DNA of 64,000 nucleotides from Tetrahymena thermophila SB210. Lineage: Eukaryota > Ciliophora > Oligohymenophorea > Hymenostomatida > Tetrahymenidae. The notes beneath the pieces were generated by a model that was not told the origin of the DNA, made no database searches, and worked only from the letters and a program-made list of their open reading frames with translations. Positions 24,186-37,161 of the stretch are shown here, piece by piece (within the stretch, counting starts at the first letter, position 1; each line of letters starts with the position of its first letter). Location of the stretch: contig NW_002476426.1 in NCBI RefSeq assembly GCF_000189635.1, positions 62,001-126,000 of the forward strand. The letters are read 5' to 3'. Made by a program: the position numbers and the translations under genes.

Positions 24186-25477
24186 TTCTACTTAAAACTT
24201 TATTAAGATATTATTTACTTTTATACTTTTTATTATCTAAGATTAGATATTAATTACTGCATAAAAAAATAAATATTTATTTATAAATAAATAAATTAGT
24301 TTATTAATTGCATTTATTTTAACAATCCCAAAATCTTTATTCTATTTTAAAATAATATTCTAATAAAAATTATTTTTTTACTAAAACTTATTCTATAAAC
24401 GATTTTATTTAATTATTTATTGTATTTCTTTCATAGCCTAAGTAAGATGAATAATAAACTTAAAAGCTTATTTTTGGATAATTTTTAAAAATGTGATTAA
24501 TTCTAATTCATTAATGCTTATTGAAAAATAATAAAAAATCTTATTTATTTATTTTATTTGTAATTAAAGTCCAATCATAAAATTTACAAAATTATTGATT
24601 TTTTATACTTTTAAAATAATATTTAATTTTTTAATTGATGATTTTGGAATTATTTATGATTCTAATTAAAGTTGATAGTATTTATAAGAGTAAATTGAAA
24701 TATATATATATAAATATAATAACATTAGAAAAAATTATTATTTTTGAGTAGTTAAAAAGGATAGGTGTGTTTTATTTGTAAAATTTTAATATTAGAACTT
24801 AGATCAAATTTTTAAAGAATAAAGTAAGAGAAACTTTAGTTATATTCCTATACTTTAACTATTCTATTTCAAGTAAAAGAAAAATAATAAAGTAATTAAT
24901 CATTTATTTAGTTAGGATGGATCAATAAGTAAAATTAATCTTTGTAAAATATTGAAATGAATTTTAATAAGAAGTAAAACTTATGATTGGTTATATTTTT
25001 ATAGAATATTAAATTAAGATTTAGAAGACTACTGTTTATGATATTTTGTAAGAAATGCTATGTTTTTCAAGTTTTTTTTCTATTAGTTTCTATTATTACA
25101 TCAAGCATTAGAATTATATTTTTCAAGGTGGGTCATCTGTATCTAAAAATAATTACTGTCATTAAAAAAATGATAATTATATTTATTAATAATAAATTTC
25201 TAGTTAAAAACTTAACTTAAATAATGCGATAAAATATGTTGATTTCGTTAATAATCACTTTTTTATTATGGATTAATCCTCTTTGTGTCTTAGGATTTGA
25301 GTGCTTTATGGAAAATAAAGGTGGGAAATGCGCACAATCGTCATAAGTAATTTCTTTCTTTTATAAACGATCGTAAAATATATCTTTTCAAAAAAATAAA
25401 TAAATAAATAGTAAAAATTAAAATCTACATTTTAAAATAAATAAATAAACAAAAAGTCAATACAATCATTTAATAAA
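24186..25477. other. Divergent intergenic region upstream of fumarylacetoacetase
   Basis: About 1.3 kb that must contain promoters for the acidic-tail gene (-) and fumarylacetoacetase (+). Mostly AT-rich. A less AT-rich patch at about 25236-25370 contains a short open frame with a signal-peptide-like start, treated as a finding rather than a gene, and a palindrome ACGATCGT near 25368. Confidence 0.5.
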
Positions 25478-27469
25478 ATGGAAACTCAAACTTGGATTCA
25501 AATTTCAGCAGACTCTGATTTTTCATACCACAACATTCCTTTTGGTGTCTTCTCAACTGCATGCAACAAAGAAGACGCTAGACCAGCTACTAGAGTTGGT
25601 AATAAATCAAATAAATCTTTCAAAACATAATTTTAACAAAGTTTAATGATAGACTTCATCTCAAATGAAAATACAAAAGTTCATTAACAAAATCCATTAA
25701 AATTAGGAAATACTAGTTCATTTAAAATCATAGGAAATCAAGCTTTCAATCAATCAGTTTTAGTAAATGATTCGAAATCCTAGAATGCTTATGAATTAGT
25801 TTTCGAATGATAAAAAAATAATATTTGAATAAATCATATCAAAATTATTAAACGAATTAAGTGGATATTAGAAAATTAAATTTTATTTTAAACAAATAGG
25901 CGACTTCATTATTGATTTAAGAGAAGCTGAAAGATAGGGATTGTTAAATGGTGAACTCTTTTCTAAATTGAGCCACAAGGTCTTTTAAGGAAAAACCCTT
26001 AACAGTTTCATGGAATTAACTCGTCCTCATTGGTAAGAAGTCAGACGTACTATACAAAGTCTCTTACACGTAGGTTCTGCTCTTGATACCAACAAAGAAC
26101 TCCAATCTAAAGTTGTTATCCCATACACTGATAAGATTATTCTTCATCTTCCTGCTCAAATTGGAGACTATACCGACTTTTACTCTTCCTATACTCATGC
26201 TTATAATGTCGGTGTTATGTTTAGAGGAAAGGATAATGCTATCCAACCCAACTGGCTCCACATACCCGTAAGCAAATAATAAATTATTTTATATAAAAGG
26301 ATATAGATTATAGTTTATTCAAGTTATTAATAGCTTATAGCAAAAATTAATGGTTTAAAGTAAAAAATAACAAATAGATCAAAATAATATTTTATCAAAA
26401 TAAAGCATTTAAAATAAATAAAAAAATATTGTTTTAATCTTAGCAAATAAATTTTCTAAAAATAAAATTTAGATTGGCTATCATGGAAGAGCCTCAACTG
26501 TTGTTGTTTCTGGAACTGATATTCATCGTCCTAGAGGTTAGGCAAAGCCTCCTACTGCTGAAAAACCTATTTTCACTGAATGCAAGAGACTTGATTACGA
26601 ATTGGAAGTTGCTGCCTTTGTAGGTGGACCTGCCAATAAGGTAAATAGAATTTATTATATTTTTTAATAACTATAATATCAATTTATTTTAATTTAAATA
26701 AAAAAATTAGATGGGTGAACCAGTTAAAGTTGATTCTGCTGAAGATAGAGTTTTCGGTTTTGTTTTGATGAATGACTGGAGTGCTAGAGATCACTAAGCT
26801 TGGGAATATGTTCCTTTAGGTCCTTTCAATGGCAAGAATTTTGGTACTACTATTTCTCCTTGGATTGTTACTTTGGATGCTTTAGAAATGTTCAGAGTTG
26901 ATTTGGAACCTTAAAACCCTGAACCTCTTCCTTATTTAAAAGAAAAGAGACACACTTCTTGGGACATAAATTTAGAAGTATACTTACATGCTGACGGAAA
27001 TACTAAGGCCGACATTCTTACAAAATCAAATTATAAGTAATTACATTCTTTCAATAGTTAAAAAATAAATATTTACATTTATTATCTTATAAAGATATAT
27101 GTACTGGAATATCGCCTAATAATTAACTCATCACAGCGTCGGTGGTTGTATTCTTAATGCAGGAGATCTCTTAGCTTCAGGAACTATTTCTGGTCCTTAA
27201 AAGCATGAATTCGGTTCAATGTTGGAACTCTCTTGGTAAGGTACTGAGAAAATTGCTCTTTCTGAAGGAAAAGAGAGAACCTTCATCTAAGATAATGATT
27301 AAATTATTATGAAAGGTTTTGCTGAAAAGAATGGGTAAATTTTTATTTGCTTAAAATTTGTATTTTTAATAATTTAAATAAAATCAATAAAATAAATAGA
27401 ATCAGAGTTGGATTTGGTGAATGTGCTGGCAAAGTTCTTCCTGCTTTACCTGAAAATAAATATTATTGA
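25478..27469 (+). CDS. FAH: Fumarylacetoacetase
   Basis: Last step of tyrosine/phenylalanine breakdown: hydrolyses 4-fumarylacetoacetate to fumarate and acetoacetate, in the cytosol. Exons 25478-25598, 25900-26267, 26473-26640, 26711-27036, 27095-27334 and 27400-27469 close in phase to 430 residues (human 419). Seen: the N-terminal domain ([15 protein letters not shown]), the active-site block [18 protein letters not shown] with metal ligand Asp133 and catalytic His140 (human Asp126 and His133), [31 protein letters not shown] with the Glu metal ligands, [10 protein letters not shown] with the Asp ligand, [31 protein letters not shown] and GTISGP. All ligand positions are intact. Intron 1 has 301 bases and stays open in frame for about 70 codons. 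Confidence 0.98.
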
Positions 27470-28303
27470 GCTATATATATTTATAAATCAAAAATAAAAA
27501 AATAAATAAATTATTTACATTTACTTTTTTATAATTTGTAAAGAGTTTTAATTTTTTAATAAAATTCAAATTTCATTCACTTCTTTCGAATTATATGCTT
27601 TTTTATATATTTGAGAAAATAGATTAAGAATTGATTTTGTCAAAGCAATTTAAATAAATAGATTCTAGAAAAAAAATTTATTATAAAAATTTAAAAAATC
27701 TACTTTATTTTCTAACTTTACTAAATAAATAGAAGAATTTAAAGGACTACTAAGTAAGTAGAAATTCTTAAAATGAAATAGAAATTAATTAAATAAATAA
27801 GTCATTCATAAATATAGTAAATATTTAGAGTTAAAAATAATTTATATTTACCTATTTTAAAAAAATTATATTTTAGAAAATTACAAATCTTTAATGATTA
27901 TCGTACAGCTTAAAGTTAAAATTATATTTTTAGATATTATTAAATTTGGATAAAAATAAAAAATAAAGTAGAAAATAAGTACTTTTTTATCTTTTAATTG
28001 ATTATTTTATCACACTAATGAACAAAAAAATGAATAAATTAATAAATATTATCAGAGTGATTCATAAACTATCTATAGTAAGCAATATTTTTAAATCCAT
28101 CCTGTAGATTTTATAAATTATATGCTTTTACGATATTTCTTCTAGTTTAAAACTATGCAAACGCTTTACTTATCATTAATATAATTAATAATTTACAAAA
28201 AAAAAAAAAATCAGCAAATTTTTACAATTAATTTCACTAAAAAAAGTTTACACTATTTCTATTTAAAAAATATACAATAAAAAACCCTATCAAAATCATA
28301 AAA
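27470..28303. other. Intergenic spacer
   Basis: Between fumarylacetoacetase and the next plus-strand gene. AT-rich, no exon recognised. Holds the FAH 3' UTR and the promoter of the membrane-protein gene. Confidence 0.5.
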
Positions 28304-29062
28304 ATGAATCTAGATTTGGAAAGTAACAATATGAAAAACGACATTGATAACTAGCCTGTAGAAAACGCAGAAGATGTGCTGTCATCAAAACCTCCTAGCA
28401 ACGGAAGCAACCCTTAAATGGACTCAGATATTATTAAAGGAAAAGAATAAAAAAAGAAATTGACTAAACTTGAGAAAATGAAAAGAAAACAAGAAAAATA
28501 AAAAATAGTTACTACTGCGAAAATCATAATATTTTCAGAACTTCTCATATCAACCTTAGTAGTATTGTAGATGTGCTTATTTTATGCTAAGATTTATATT
28601 TCTAAGTAAGAAGCATCTATTGCATATATAGTTTTATACATTTTTTCTGATGTCTTATTTATTTCCTCTTGGATAACTTCTTTTGCAGCTCTTATCCTAA
28701 GAAATAATATATGTCTTAATTATTGTAATTTTTCGCTCGGATTCAACATAATATTCAAAATTGCTGCTCTAATTGTTTATCAAGTCTCCTGCTCATAGTA
28801 TACTGAAATACCTTCAAGCAATTTAATAATCTCTTTAACTGTTATTATGATATTTTTATCAGCTTTCTTTATTTATTTGTACTCTTTTATGAAGAACAAA
28901 TGGAATTTCATCCCAGCAGACAGATGGTAAAGAAAATTCAATCCTAATTTACGTTACGAGGATATTAAAAAGACTAATAGTAATGCCACCTAGTAATCTA
29001 TAAGCAACTCTGTGAATACAAATCCCTAATAAATCAACCCATAAGCTAGTATCAATTAATGA
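28304..29062 (+). CDS. Four-span membrane protein, single exon
   Basis: Not recognised. Uninterrupted frame of 252 residues. The first ~66 residues are polar and strongly basic just before the membrane (KKKLTKLEKMKRKQEKQK), suggesting a cytoplasmic N-terminus. Four hydrophobic spans are visible at roughly 70-97, 105-132, 142-163 and 173-196. The C-terminal tail of ~55 residues is polar and Asn/Gln/Ser-rich. Two Cys lie in the loop after span 3 (VSCSQY). No large extracellular loop with a CCG motif, so it is not a typical tetraspanin. Function unknown; four-span scaffold or vesicle proteins share this layout. Confidence 0.8.
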
Positions 29063-30746
29063 ATGCTTGAATAATATTTAAATATAGATTGAAATATTCA
29101 AAGCTTTTCAGTAAAAGATTAAAATAAAAGATGAAAAAACTTAAATACAACAAAACATACTTCTCAACTTATATATAAATTTATTTATTATTTTAATAAA
29201 GATTATTGTCTAAAAATTGTGAATATTATTACTAAGAAAATTAAGTAGATAAACTCTAATAAATGTTATTTAGTACTATAAACAAAAGAATATTTTAATA
29301 AGTAGTTGAATTAATATAATAAATATTTCTGTTTAGTGTATATTTATATCATTTATTTATTGAATTTTGCTTGACTGTAAATTAATTATTCTTTTTTTAA
29401 ATAAACAAACATATTTCAAATTCGATTTATGTTTTTTAAATCTCCTGCATTTCAGGTCTAAAATCACTTGAATTTTTTATTTAAAACAAATAAATGATTA
29501 AATTGTCTACCTTTTTTTAATAGCGTGTGATGCTATTTTAAATAAATTTTAAGTTTTTTTGAATACCTAAATTTAATATACTACTCTTTTAATTCCTTCT
29601 AATTTTTTATAGCTATATTTAATTCAAATGAATGTTCCTAATCAATCCCGATGGGTTACTAATCTCTCTAGATTTAGTAATTGCTTTTTTCATAAAATTG
29701 TGTAAAATAGTTAATTTCTGATGATTTACATATCCATGATTAGAAGTTTAAATAATAGAGTAAAATAAAATCAGACCTTATTACTTTTATATTATAATAA
29801 AATATTTAAACAAGATAACGAACCTAATTGCAGAAGAAGTTAAAATTTTATTTTCTATCTAATAAATAAAAAAATTTTAATAAAAATCGTATTAAATATT
29901 TTATAAATATAAAATAATCTATAAATAAAATATTTAAAATATCTAATGAGGAATAACAAGATGTTGTAAAAGAATATTTTTCCATAAGATATGATGTAAT
30001 AACTAAAAAAATGAATATGATTTTATATTAAAGTAAAAAAAATTATCTATATTATTAAAATAAAATAAATTTTTTTTAAAAATATTAATTTTGAGTTTAT
30101 TTTTTTTAAGAATTGTAAAAATTTATTTATTTATTCTCATAAATTTTCTTATACTTTAAAATTATTTCATACTTATTGAAGAAAATTATTTCTATTTTTT
30201 AATAAAACATAATTTTTTTAAAAATTAAATAATAAAATATTAATAAATTATGAAATAAATTTACTCTTTCTTTTATTTAGAATTTTGTAATAAGAGTTTT
30301 TTAAATTAATTTATTTTCTTAAACTTAAATTTACATTACTTTAATCATTAAAACTTCTAATATTTGAAAATTAATTTCCTTCTTATTGAATAAAATTATT
30401 TCCATCTTTAGATGAAGGAATTCTCATACATAAGCTTTTAAACATTAATAATTAAATTTCAAAGGATGGTGATTAATATCTAACTATATTATAAATTCTA
30501 AACTATAATTATTTAGTAAAACGATAGAAATATTTATAAGACATTTTTGTTTTGATTAATTTTTTAAAAAAATTAACAGAATAAAATGAATGATTTGCTT
30601 TTGTGCTTTTTTTTATTTTTATGGCATTTAAAGATTATTTTCAAATTTAACAAATTTTAGTTTGAAGATCTTCAAAAATTGTATAATTATTAAAGTTCTA
30701 TTTTACCGAAAGTTTTTGTTGAAAAAAAGAGCACTTTATCTTAAAA
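29063..30746. other. Long AT-rich intergenic spacer
   Basis: About 1.7 kb with no exon on either strand, no RNA gene and no repeat family that I could recognise. Poly-T and poly-A runs are frequent at 30060-30250. Confidence 0.5.
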
Positions 30747-33710
30747 ATGTTACGCAAAAAGCCTCAAATATAAAAGAAAAATGTATAGATTTATTAAAAG
30801 TTAGAAAAGGTAATAGAGACATGCGGCCCATAAGTATTTAGGTTCTTAAAGCCTTTGGAGATTAGGAATCTAAGATAAGGTAGAGTAATTTAATTATACG
30901 AATATTTATTTATTTAAAAAATTATAAGCTAAAAAAGTTAAATTTAAATATGCTAGTTTTTTCATTGAATTGTAAAATAGATTATATAATTTTCTTATAA
31001 ATAAATGCAAAAAATAGTTAATAAATTGTTTTACTACTAACTGATGACGTTTGAAGTTTGGAATGGACTTATTATGGAGATAAAATAATAGTAACAGTAA
31101 AGTCAAATAAGTAATTCTAAAAGATAGCTGACTAGCATAAATGAAGAAGAAGATGAAAAATATAAAGCAGAATTGGAAATTGATAAAAAAAAGATGGAAT
31201 AATATGAGTTAAATTTTTAAGATGACATAGAAGAAAGTGATTCTGATGAAGAAAAAAAGCCAAAAAAAAAGAATGTTATTTAAAGAAAGCATATAGAAAA
31301 AAGTAATTAATAATAGGTCATAAAAAATACAATCAGAGAGAAAGCTAGAGAATAAATATCAAATATAAAAAAAGATAACTAGTCTATTTAGGAGGAGTAA
31401 GAAGAATTTGAAATAACTCCTTAAATTATAAAAAAATCAAGCAAAATACAAATTTAGCAAAAGCACAGAGTTGATTTGAATTCTAATAATACTAGTCAGC
31501 AAATTAACTCGAGTTAGGTTAAACTTATTAGAAGATCTTCTCTTGTAAGGGATGGAAAATATTAGCAGGCAAACTAATCAATAAATAACGATACTTCTAA
31601 AACTACCACAATATCGTCAGCTTCTTCTTCAAAGAGAGAAGGTTCCTCTGAGATAAGGATTTCTAGTAATTAAATTACATAAGATTTAGAGAAGTCGAGT
31701 TAGTTACTATTAAAAAAGAAGTAATAGTATGAATAATAATAAATTAAAAATGGAAATATTTTCAATTAAAAAAATGATTCAGTAAATAATGACCCTTTAC
31801 TCAGAACCTCTAACAGTTTCTTTAAAAAGAACTTCTTTGATAGATGTACTTATTTAATAATTCATTTTAAAATAACTAACTTATTTTTTTAATGATATTT
31901 AAAAGTAAATTAAAATGCTAGCTAAATAATTTAAAATAACTCTAAAAATTAATAAATGCCATAAATAAATAAGCAAAATGAAAAGTTACTCCAAAATTCA
32001 ACTACTTAAGGTGGATTTAGACCTTAAACTAATATATTGTAAAGGAGAGGACCCGAATAAACATAGGTGTTGAATCCAGATTAACTTTAATGGCTTAAAG
32101 TTCCAATTAATATAATAGAAAACATTGATAATCTGTTTGATATTAAAAAATCTTATGCTTAGAATATGAAATCCTTCGAAGAATTAAATTAAGTTATGGA
32201 TTCTTGGATTCATGAATCAAAAGTATTAGAGAAAGCATTAGATGCATAGAGTATAACTACAGAAACATTATTATAAGAGGTAACCCTTTGGTCAGATTTA
32301 TGCAGAATAATTGATATGTTCAAAAAAGAGTGCGAGGTATAAAAATAATTATTTAGTTAAAAAGAAATACTAAATTTTGTTTTAAAATAAAATAAAAGAA
32401 TGAAAAAGTTTAAAAAATTGAAAAAATTATTGCAGAAAAATGCTTCACAGATGAGAATTTAAAGAAAAAAGCAGCTTAGTTTAAACTGATAAAAAAAAAT
32501 ATATTAATTGATAGATTAAGTAAGAAGAATTTTGCTTAAGAATTTTAGTAAGAATGTTTTGAGTTTTTCAAAAAACTTATGAAAGCATCTTTCAAAGATT
32601 TTCCTGATATTTGGTTTCCATGTCTAAATGCAATAATTTAACTTTATGAAAAATACACAGTGGTTTTTGACTTGAGGATATTTTTTGTTATGGAGAAATT
32701 TTTTACACTATTACTAAATAAAATGAAATAGTGCTCTGTGAGCATATAGTAAATTGCTGACATGGATAACTAAGAATTCGTAGACAATCTTATCAACACT
32801 TTCATTCAATTTTCTGAATAATTAGTAAACAATTTTTCATTTAAAGAAATAGTTTTGAATTGAAAAATATATTATTGCATTCATTTTAATTTATTTGTTT
32901 ATTTTTACAACTTTGATAGATTGAGGGATGGAAAAAAATTACTGATCTTAGTTATAAGAAAGAGAGCACTACTAAAATCCATGAAAAAATGTTTTAGAAA
33001 AAATTACTTTACTTGAGATCTGTCTTGAGTGATTTAACTAAACTTAAAGATATGCTAAGAAAGCTTGATAAACAAAGAAAAATTTTAATAAATTTAAAAA
33101 ATAAAAGTGGAGATGATTAAAAGGTATATTATTTATATTATTTTGAGTTCTTAATAAATATTTAAAACATAGAAATGCGTAGAGCTGAATAACCAAATAG
33201 AAAAAATTATCAATTATTACAGTAGTTTATAGTTGGAATATGAAATGTTAGACTATTCAAATAAGCTACTATGGGAAGAAACTATGGTAAATAATATAAA
33301 ACTTAGAGTTATTGTTATAATTATTATATTAATATAAACAGAAATAGTTTAAGCAGAAAATAGAACCTATTAGAAATGGAATTAGGTCTTTAAAAGATGA
33401 TAATCAAAAAGAGTAAAAAATAAGTAGAAATAATGTATGATTTTAATGCTTATTGAATTTATATTAAATTAGGAATAAAAATTTACAAGATTGTAATAAA
33501 GATCTTAATTATTCACTTACAAATAAAAAGATATCATCAGAAAAAGAAATTAAATAGTGTGATGAAGATTTTATCAACAACAAATCTCTTATCAATAATA
33601 ATGAAGAAAACGAAGTAAGGGAAAATTGCTAAGAAAGTGAGCTACAGGAAACTGGGTTTTCTTTTTACAATCCTATGTATCAAACTCAAGTCAGATGGAA
33701 GATTGATTGA
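30747..33710 (+). CDS. F-box-like protein with disordered middle and helical C-terminal region
   Basis: Exons 30747-30879, 31018-31845, 31906-32336, 32399-32851, 32920-33123, 33173-33286, 33342-33423 and 33490-33710 close in phase to 821 residues. The N-terminus, across the first splice, reads VFRFLKPLEIRNLRQVNKLF then WNGLI about 10 residues on. Leu-Pro-x-x-Glu-Ile-x-x-Leu, Val-x-Lys and a downstream Trp fit an F-box-like fold, which would recruit SCF ubiquitin ligase; this is tentative. Residues ~65-380 are Gln/Ser/Asn/Lys-rich and probably disordered, with an acidic DDIEESDSDEEKKPKKK patch. The C-terminal ~440 residues are helical and hydrophobic (VPINIIENIDNLFDI, FPDIWFPCLNAIIQLYEKY), without a family I recognise. 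The last intron was chosen to restore the frame ending VRWKID. Confidence 0.72.
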
Positions 33711-34146
33711 TTAGTATAAAGCTAGTATTATAGATATTTAAAAATAATTAATTAAAATAATTTCAATAAAAAATCAATTAATTTACTTTTCAAGAATAAA
33801 TTTGTTTAAATAAAATGTGTAAATATTTCAATTTATTTATATATTATTTTATATTGTTAAATGTTAAATTTTTGATTATCTTTTAACTTTATTATTAAAA
33901 ACTCTTTATTTTTGAATTGAAACACTCATACATTCATTCGTAGGTTCTGTACAAGGAATAGAATTTTTTTTTCAAATTTATACACTAAAAAAAAGCATAA
34001 TTTTTTGTAATTAGATCTAACTTCTATAATATAATTTAGAATTACATTTTTAAGATAAAAAATTTGTTAATAAAAATTAGAAATTCAAATAAGACAACTA
34101 AGATTAATAAAAAAAAAAGCACAAACTATTAAAATATTTAATTTTT
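33711..34146. other. Short intergenic spacer
   Basis: AT-rich sequence between two plus-strand genes; no exon recognised. Confidence 0.5.
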
Positions 34147-36503
34147 ATGATGGATAATCTGGGATACACTGGTTTCATTATCCAAAAGACTGCTCAAAAA
34201 CATAGTCTAAGAAAAGATAATTCAAATTTTAATGAATTCAAAAATAAAAATATTGTGATGTATATTCACAAGAAGGTATCAAATAACAAGGAGAGACTAG
34301 ATGGAGTTAAGTAAAGTGCAGCTGCACTAGCTAGTGGAGTTAACTTTGTTGTTATGAATTAAAATTTAGTTGGTGATAGGTAGTAAGAAAAGATTAATGT
34401 TTAAAAGGAGGAAGAAGAATTCAACAAAGAAACTGCTCATATCATGAAAAAAATAAGAGATTAGTCATACTAAGATGACTTTCACATAGAAACAGTGGGA
34501 GGAGAAGATCCAAAAAAAAACTATGTTAATAGAAAAAATAGAGAAAATGCAGATAAAAAGCTTGCTGTTATGCTAAATCAAGCAATAGATGAAAAAGAAA
34601 TGCTCTCACTTTTCTCTGATTATCGCAGAACATAACTAAAAGAAAAAATTAATGATATAAAGTAACGGAAAATGGATTTTACCAAAATACAGTAAAAAAT
34701 TTAGAATTCAAAAAAGAATGAAGTTGAAGATTAAGACTAAATTGATTTTTTTATGACAGAGATAACTAAACCTAAAGTAAATAGACCTTAGGGATTTACA
34801 ATAGGATAAATACTTAAAATAGAAGAAAGTAAATAAATAAATAAATTTTTGTTACTTAATTGAATGGTCAAAAATAATATTTTCTTTGGGATTAAGAATT
34901 CTTTATTTAACTAAAAAAAAATTACATTCTTTAAAAATTATTAAAAATACTTCCAAAATAATTAGCTTTAAATAATTTTATTTACATTTTCTAATATTTT
35001 TATAAATCCAATCAATTAATTAATATATTTTTACATATTTTATGTTTAATTTTTATTCTTAAAGATTAGATTTAATATAAGTCAAAGAAAATAGAGGAGG
35101 AAGAAAGAGAATAGAGGAGATAAGGTAGATTAGCTATGGAATAGCTCAATGATTTAATTTAAGATGAAGAGGAGAGACAAAAAAAAGGAATAATTAAAAT
35201 TTACAAATAAACTAAGCTTGATAACATGGATGGAGATGCTGCAAAGCATAAGTACAAGATGATCAATTTTAAAAAGAAATAAGAAATCTAAGAAAGGTTA
35301 TTTTAAGATATGGCAAATCAAGAAAAACTAGCTTACTAAGATGCATGTATAAATTCAATTTATAATAAAATAATATTTAAAATTTTCTAATTAAAAAAAA
35401 TAATTTTCTATTTAACTCAAATAATTCTGTTTGGTAGATTTTAATTTAAAAATTATTGGAATTTTATTTTATGTTTTAGCAAACTGCTTTTATAAATTAA
35501 ATGAAATAAAATTTTTACCAAATAAATAGTGAAAGAAAAAGATTTTAACGATCCAGATAAGTTTTTTAGAGAGAAAAAATAATTTGATGGACCTAAAAAA
35601 AGTGTAAATGTATACAAGAGGTTAACAAAAACAACTTCTGCACCTACATAGCAACTTATCAATGCTTTAAAAATTAGCTAAATCAAAGAGGAATAGGAGA
35701 AAAGATATCATTTAGGAATTAAAAATAAAACTTTTATAGATGTAATGGATGCTTATGATAATATGAAGCCAAAATAATAGGCTAAACATAAAAGACAAGT
35801 TTCTTCAACTATAAATGGCAGAAGTAATGCTACTACAAGACCTAATTCTTCAAGATAACTGCATAGCAGTGTTGGAAAGCACACAGAAGGAGCTCATACT
35901 CACAGACCTTAATCAGCACTTACTAATTAAACTGCAAGATCTCATTTATACTTCAACAATTAAAATAGTTAAGATAATCATAGCAATAAGCATAATTTGG
36001 TTCGTCCTTAGTCTGCTGCATCACCTTTTCCTAAAGAATTTATTGATTGGAATATAGAAGATCTCAAAAAGAAGGTTATAGAATACTCATAAACTCATTA
36101 ATATTCAAAAGATTAAACAAAAATATAGCAGATACTGGACAAAAAATAATTTATTTAGCAGTTTAATAACTTAATCAAGGATTGCAAAACCATGCATAAT
36201 AACAATCAAAAAGATGAAAAGAAGATAAAAGGATAGCTCAGAGAAATGGAAAATGATATTTAAGACGAGTTAATTTAAATTGAGAAAACTGACTTTGAGA
36301 AACCACCTGTTTAATTTTAAAATTAAATATAATAAGTCAAAGGAGATAAATTTTCAGAATTTAAAAGAGAAAGAAACTTTAAGCGTAAACTAATAGGCTT
36401 CCTTATTGATAAAGTAGAAAAGAAAAGTGATTTAATAAGCAAATATAATAACAAAAAATGGACAGAAGAACTTCTTTCTTAAATAACCTAAGCCTCAGAT
36501 TGA
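34147..36503 (+). CDS. Coiled-coil protein with RPQSA motifs
   Basis: Not assigned to a family. Exons 34147-34828, 35065-35346 and 35530-36503 close in phase to 645 residues. The second acceptor (35529) is required because earlier ones run into TGA. The N-terminal third is mixed (MMDNLGYTGFIIQKTAQKH, QSAAALASGVNFVVM). The middle is a charged coiled coil (KKIEEEEREQRRQGR). A His/Asn/Ser-rich linker carries RPNSS, HRPQSAL and VRPQSAA. The C-terminal ~200 residues are helical (FIDWNIEDLKKKVIEY ... FKRKLIGFLIDKVEKKSDL). RPxSA-type motifs recur in axonemal and basal-body proteins of protists, so a ciliary or microtubule role is a reasonable guess. Confidence 0.75.
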
Positions 36504-37161
36504 TCAAAATAAGAATTTGAAAAATATTTATTAAAATAACTTTCTTTTTTTTAAGTTTATTCTGAAAAAAATCAAGCATCCAACAGTATCGATCAAAGTA
36601 ATTTAAATAATTAAATACTTTTAAAATATAATACCATTAATTTGTTTTTAAAACATACTTAAAATATTTATTTTCTCTATATTACATTAATTATTTATTT
36701 ATTCTGTTTTAAAATTAAAATTTATTTTATGTATGTTAATTTACAAATAGATATAACATTTTACTAATTTAAGTGCTATTATATGTTTGTATATAAAGAT
36801 ATATTAAAAGTCAAGATATTTTTTATTTTGTATGGTAATATTATTATTAAATATTTTCTCAAATTTACATTAATATGTCTATTTATTTTATAAATAAGTG
36901 AATTAAAAATAAAATTCTTTTTTTATGTATTAAATATGTTTTCTATAATTTTTTAAAATTATAAATAAAATACTTTCTGACTGCTTCAGCTTTGACTTAC
37001 CAAATATTAATAATTAATTTTTTACAAATAAAATATTATTTTACTGTTTTATTATTTCTCTAATTAATATATTATTTGCTTATTTGGTAGTACTAATTAA
37101 TTTGGAATTTATTATATGCTAAAATATATTTATTATTAAGCTTTATTATCCTTATCGAAAT
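36504..37161. other. Intergenic spacer
   Basis: AT-rich sequence between plus-strand genes. No exon, RNA gene or clear regulatory motif seen. Confidence 0.5.

Noticed and set aside
26064..26271. Open frames on both strands over the FAH gene
   Set aside because: They overlap FAH exon 2, whose frame contains the active-site motif [10 protein letters not shown]; the others are shadows.
35815..36057. Plus-strand open frame with hydrophobic C-terminus
   Set aside because: Out-of-frame shadow within exon 3 of the RPQSA protein; the in-frame reading continues to TGA at 36501.
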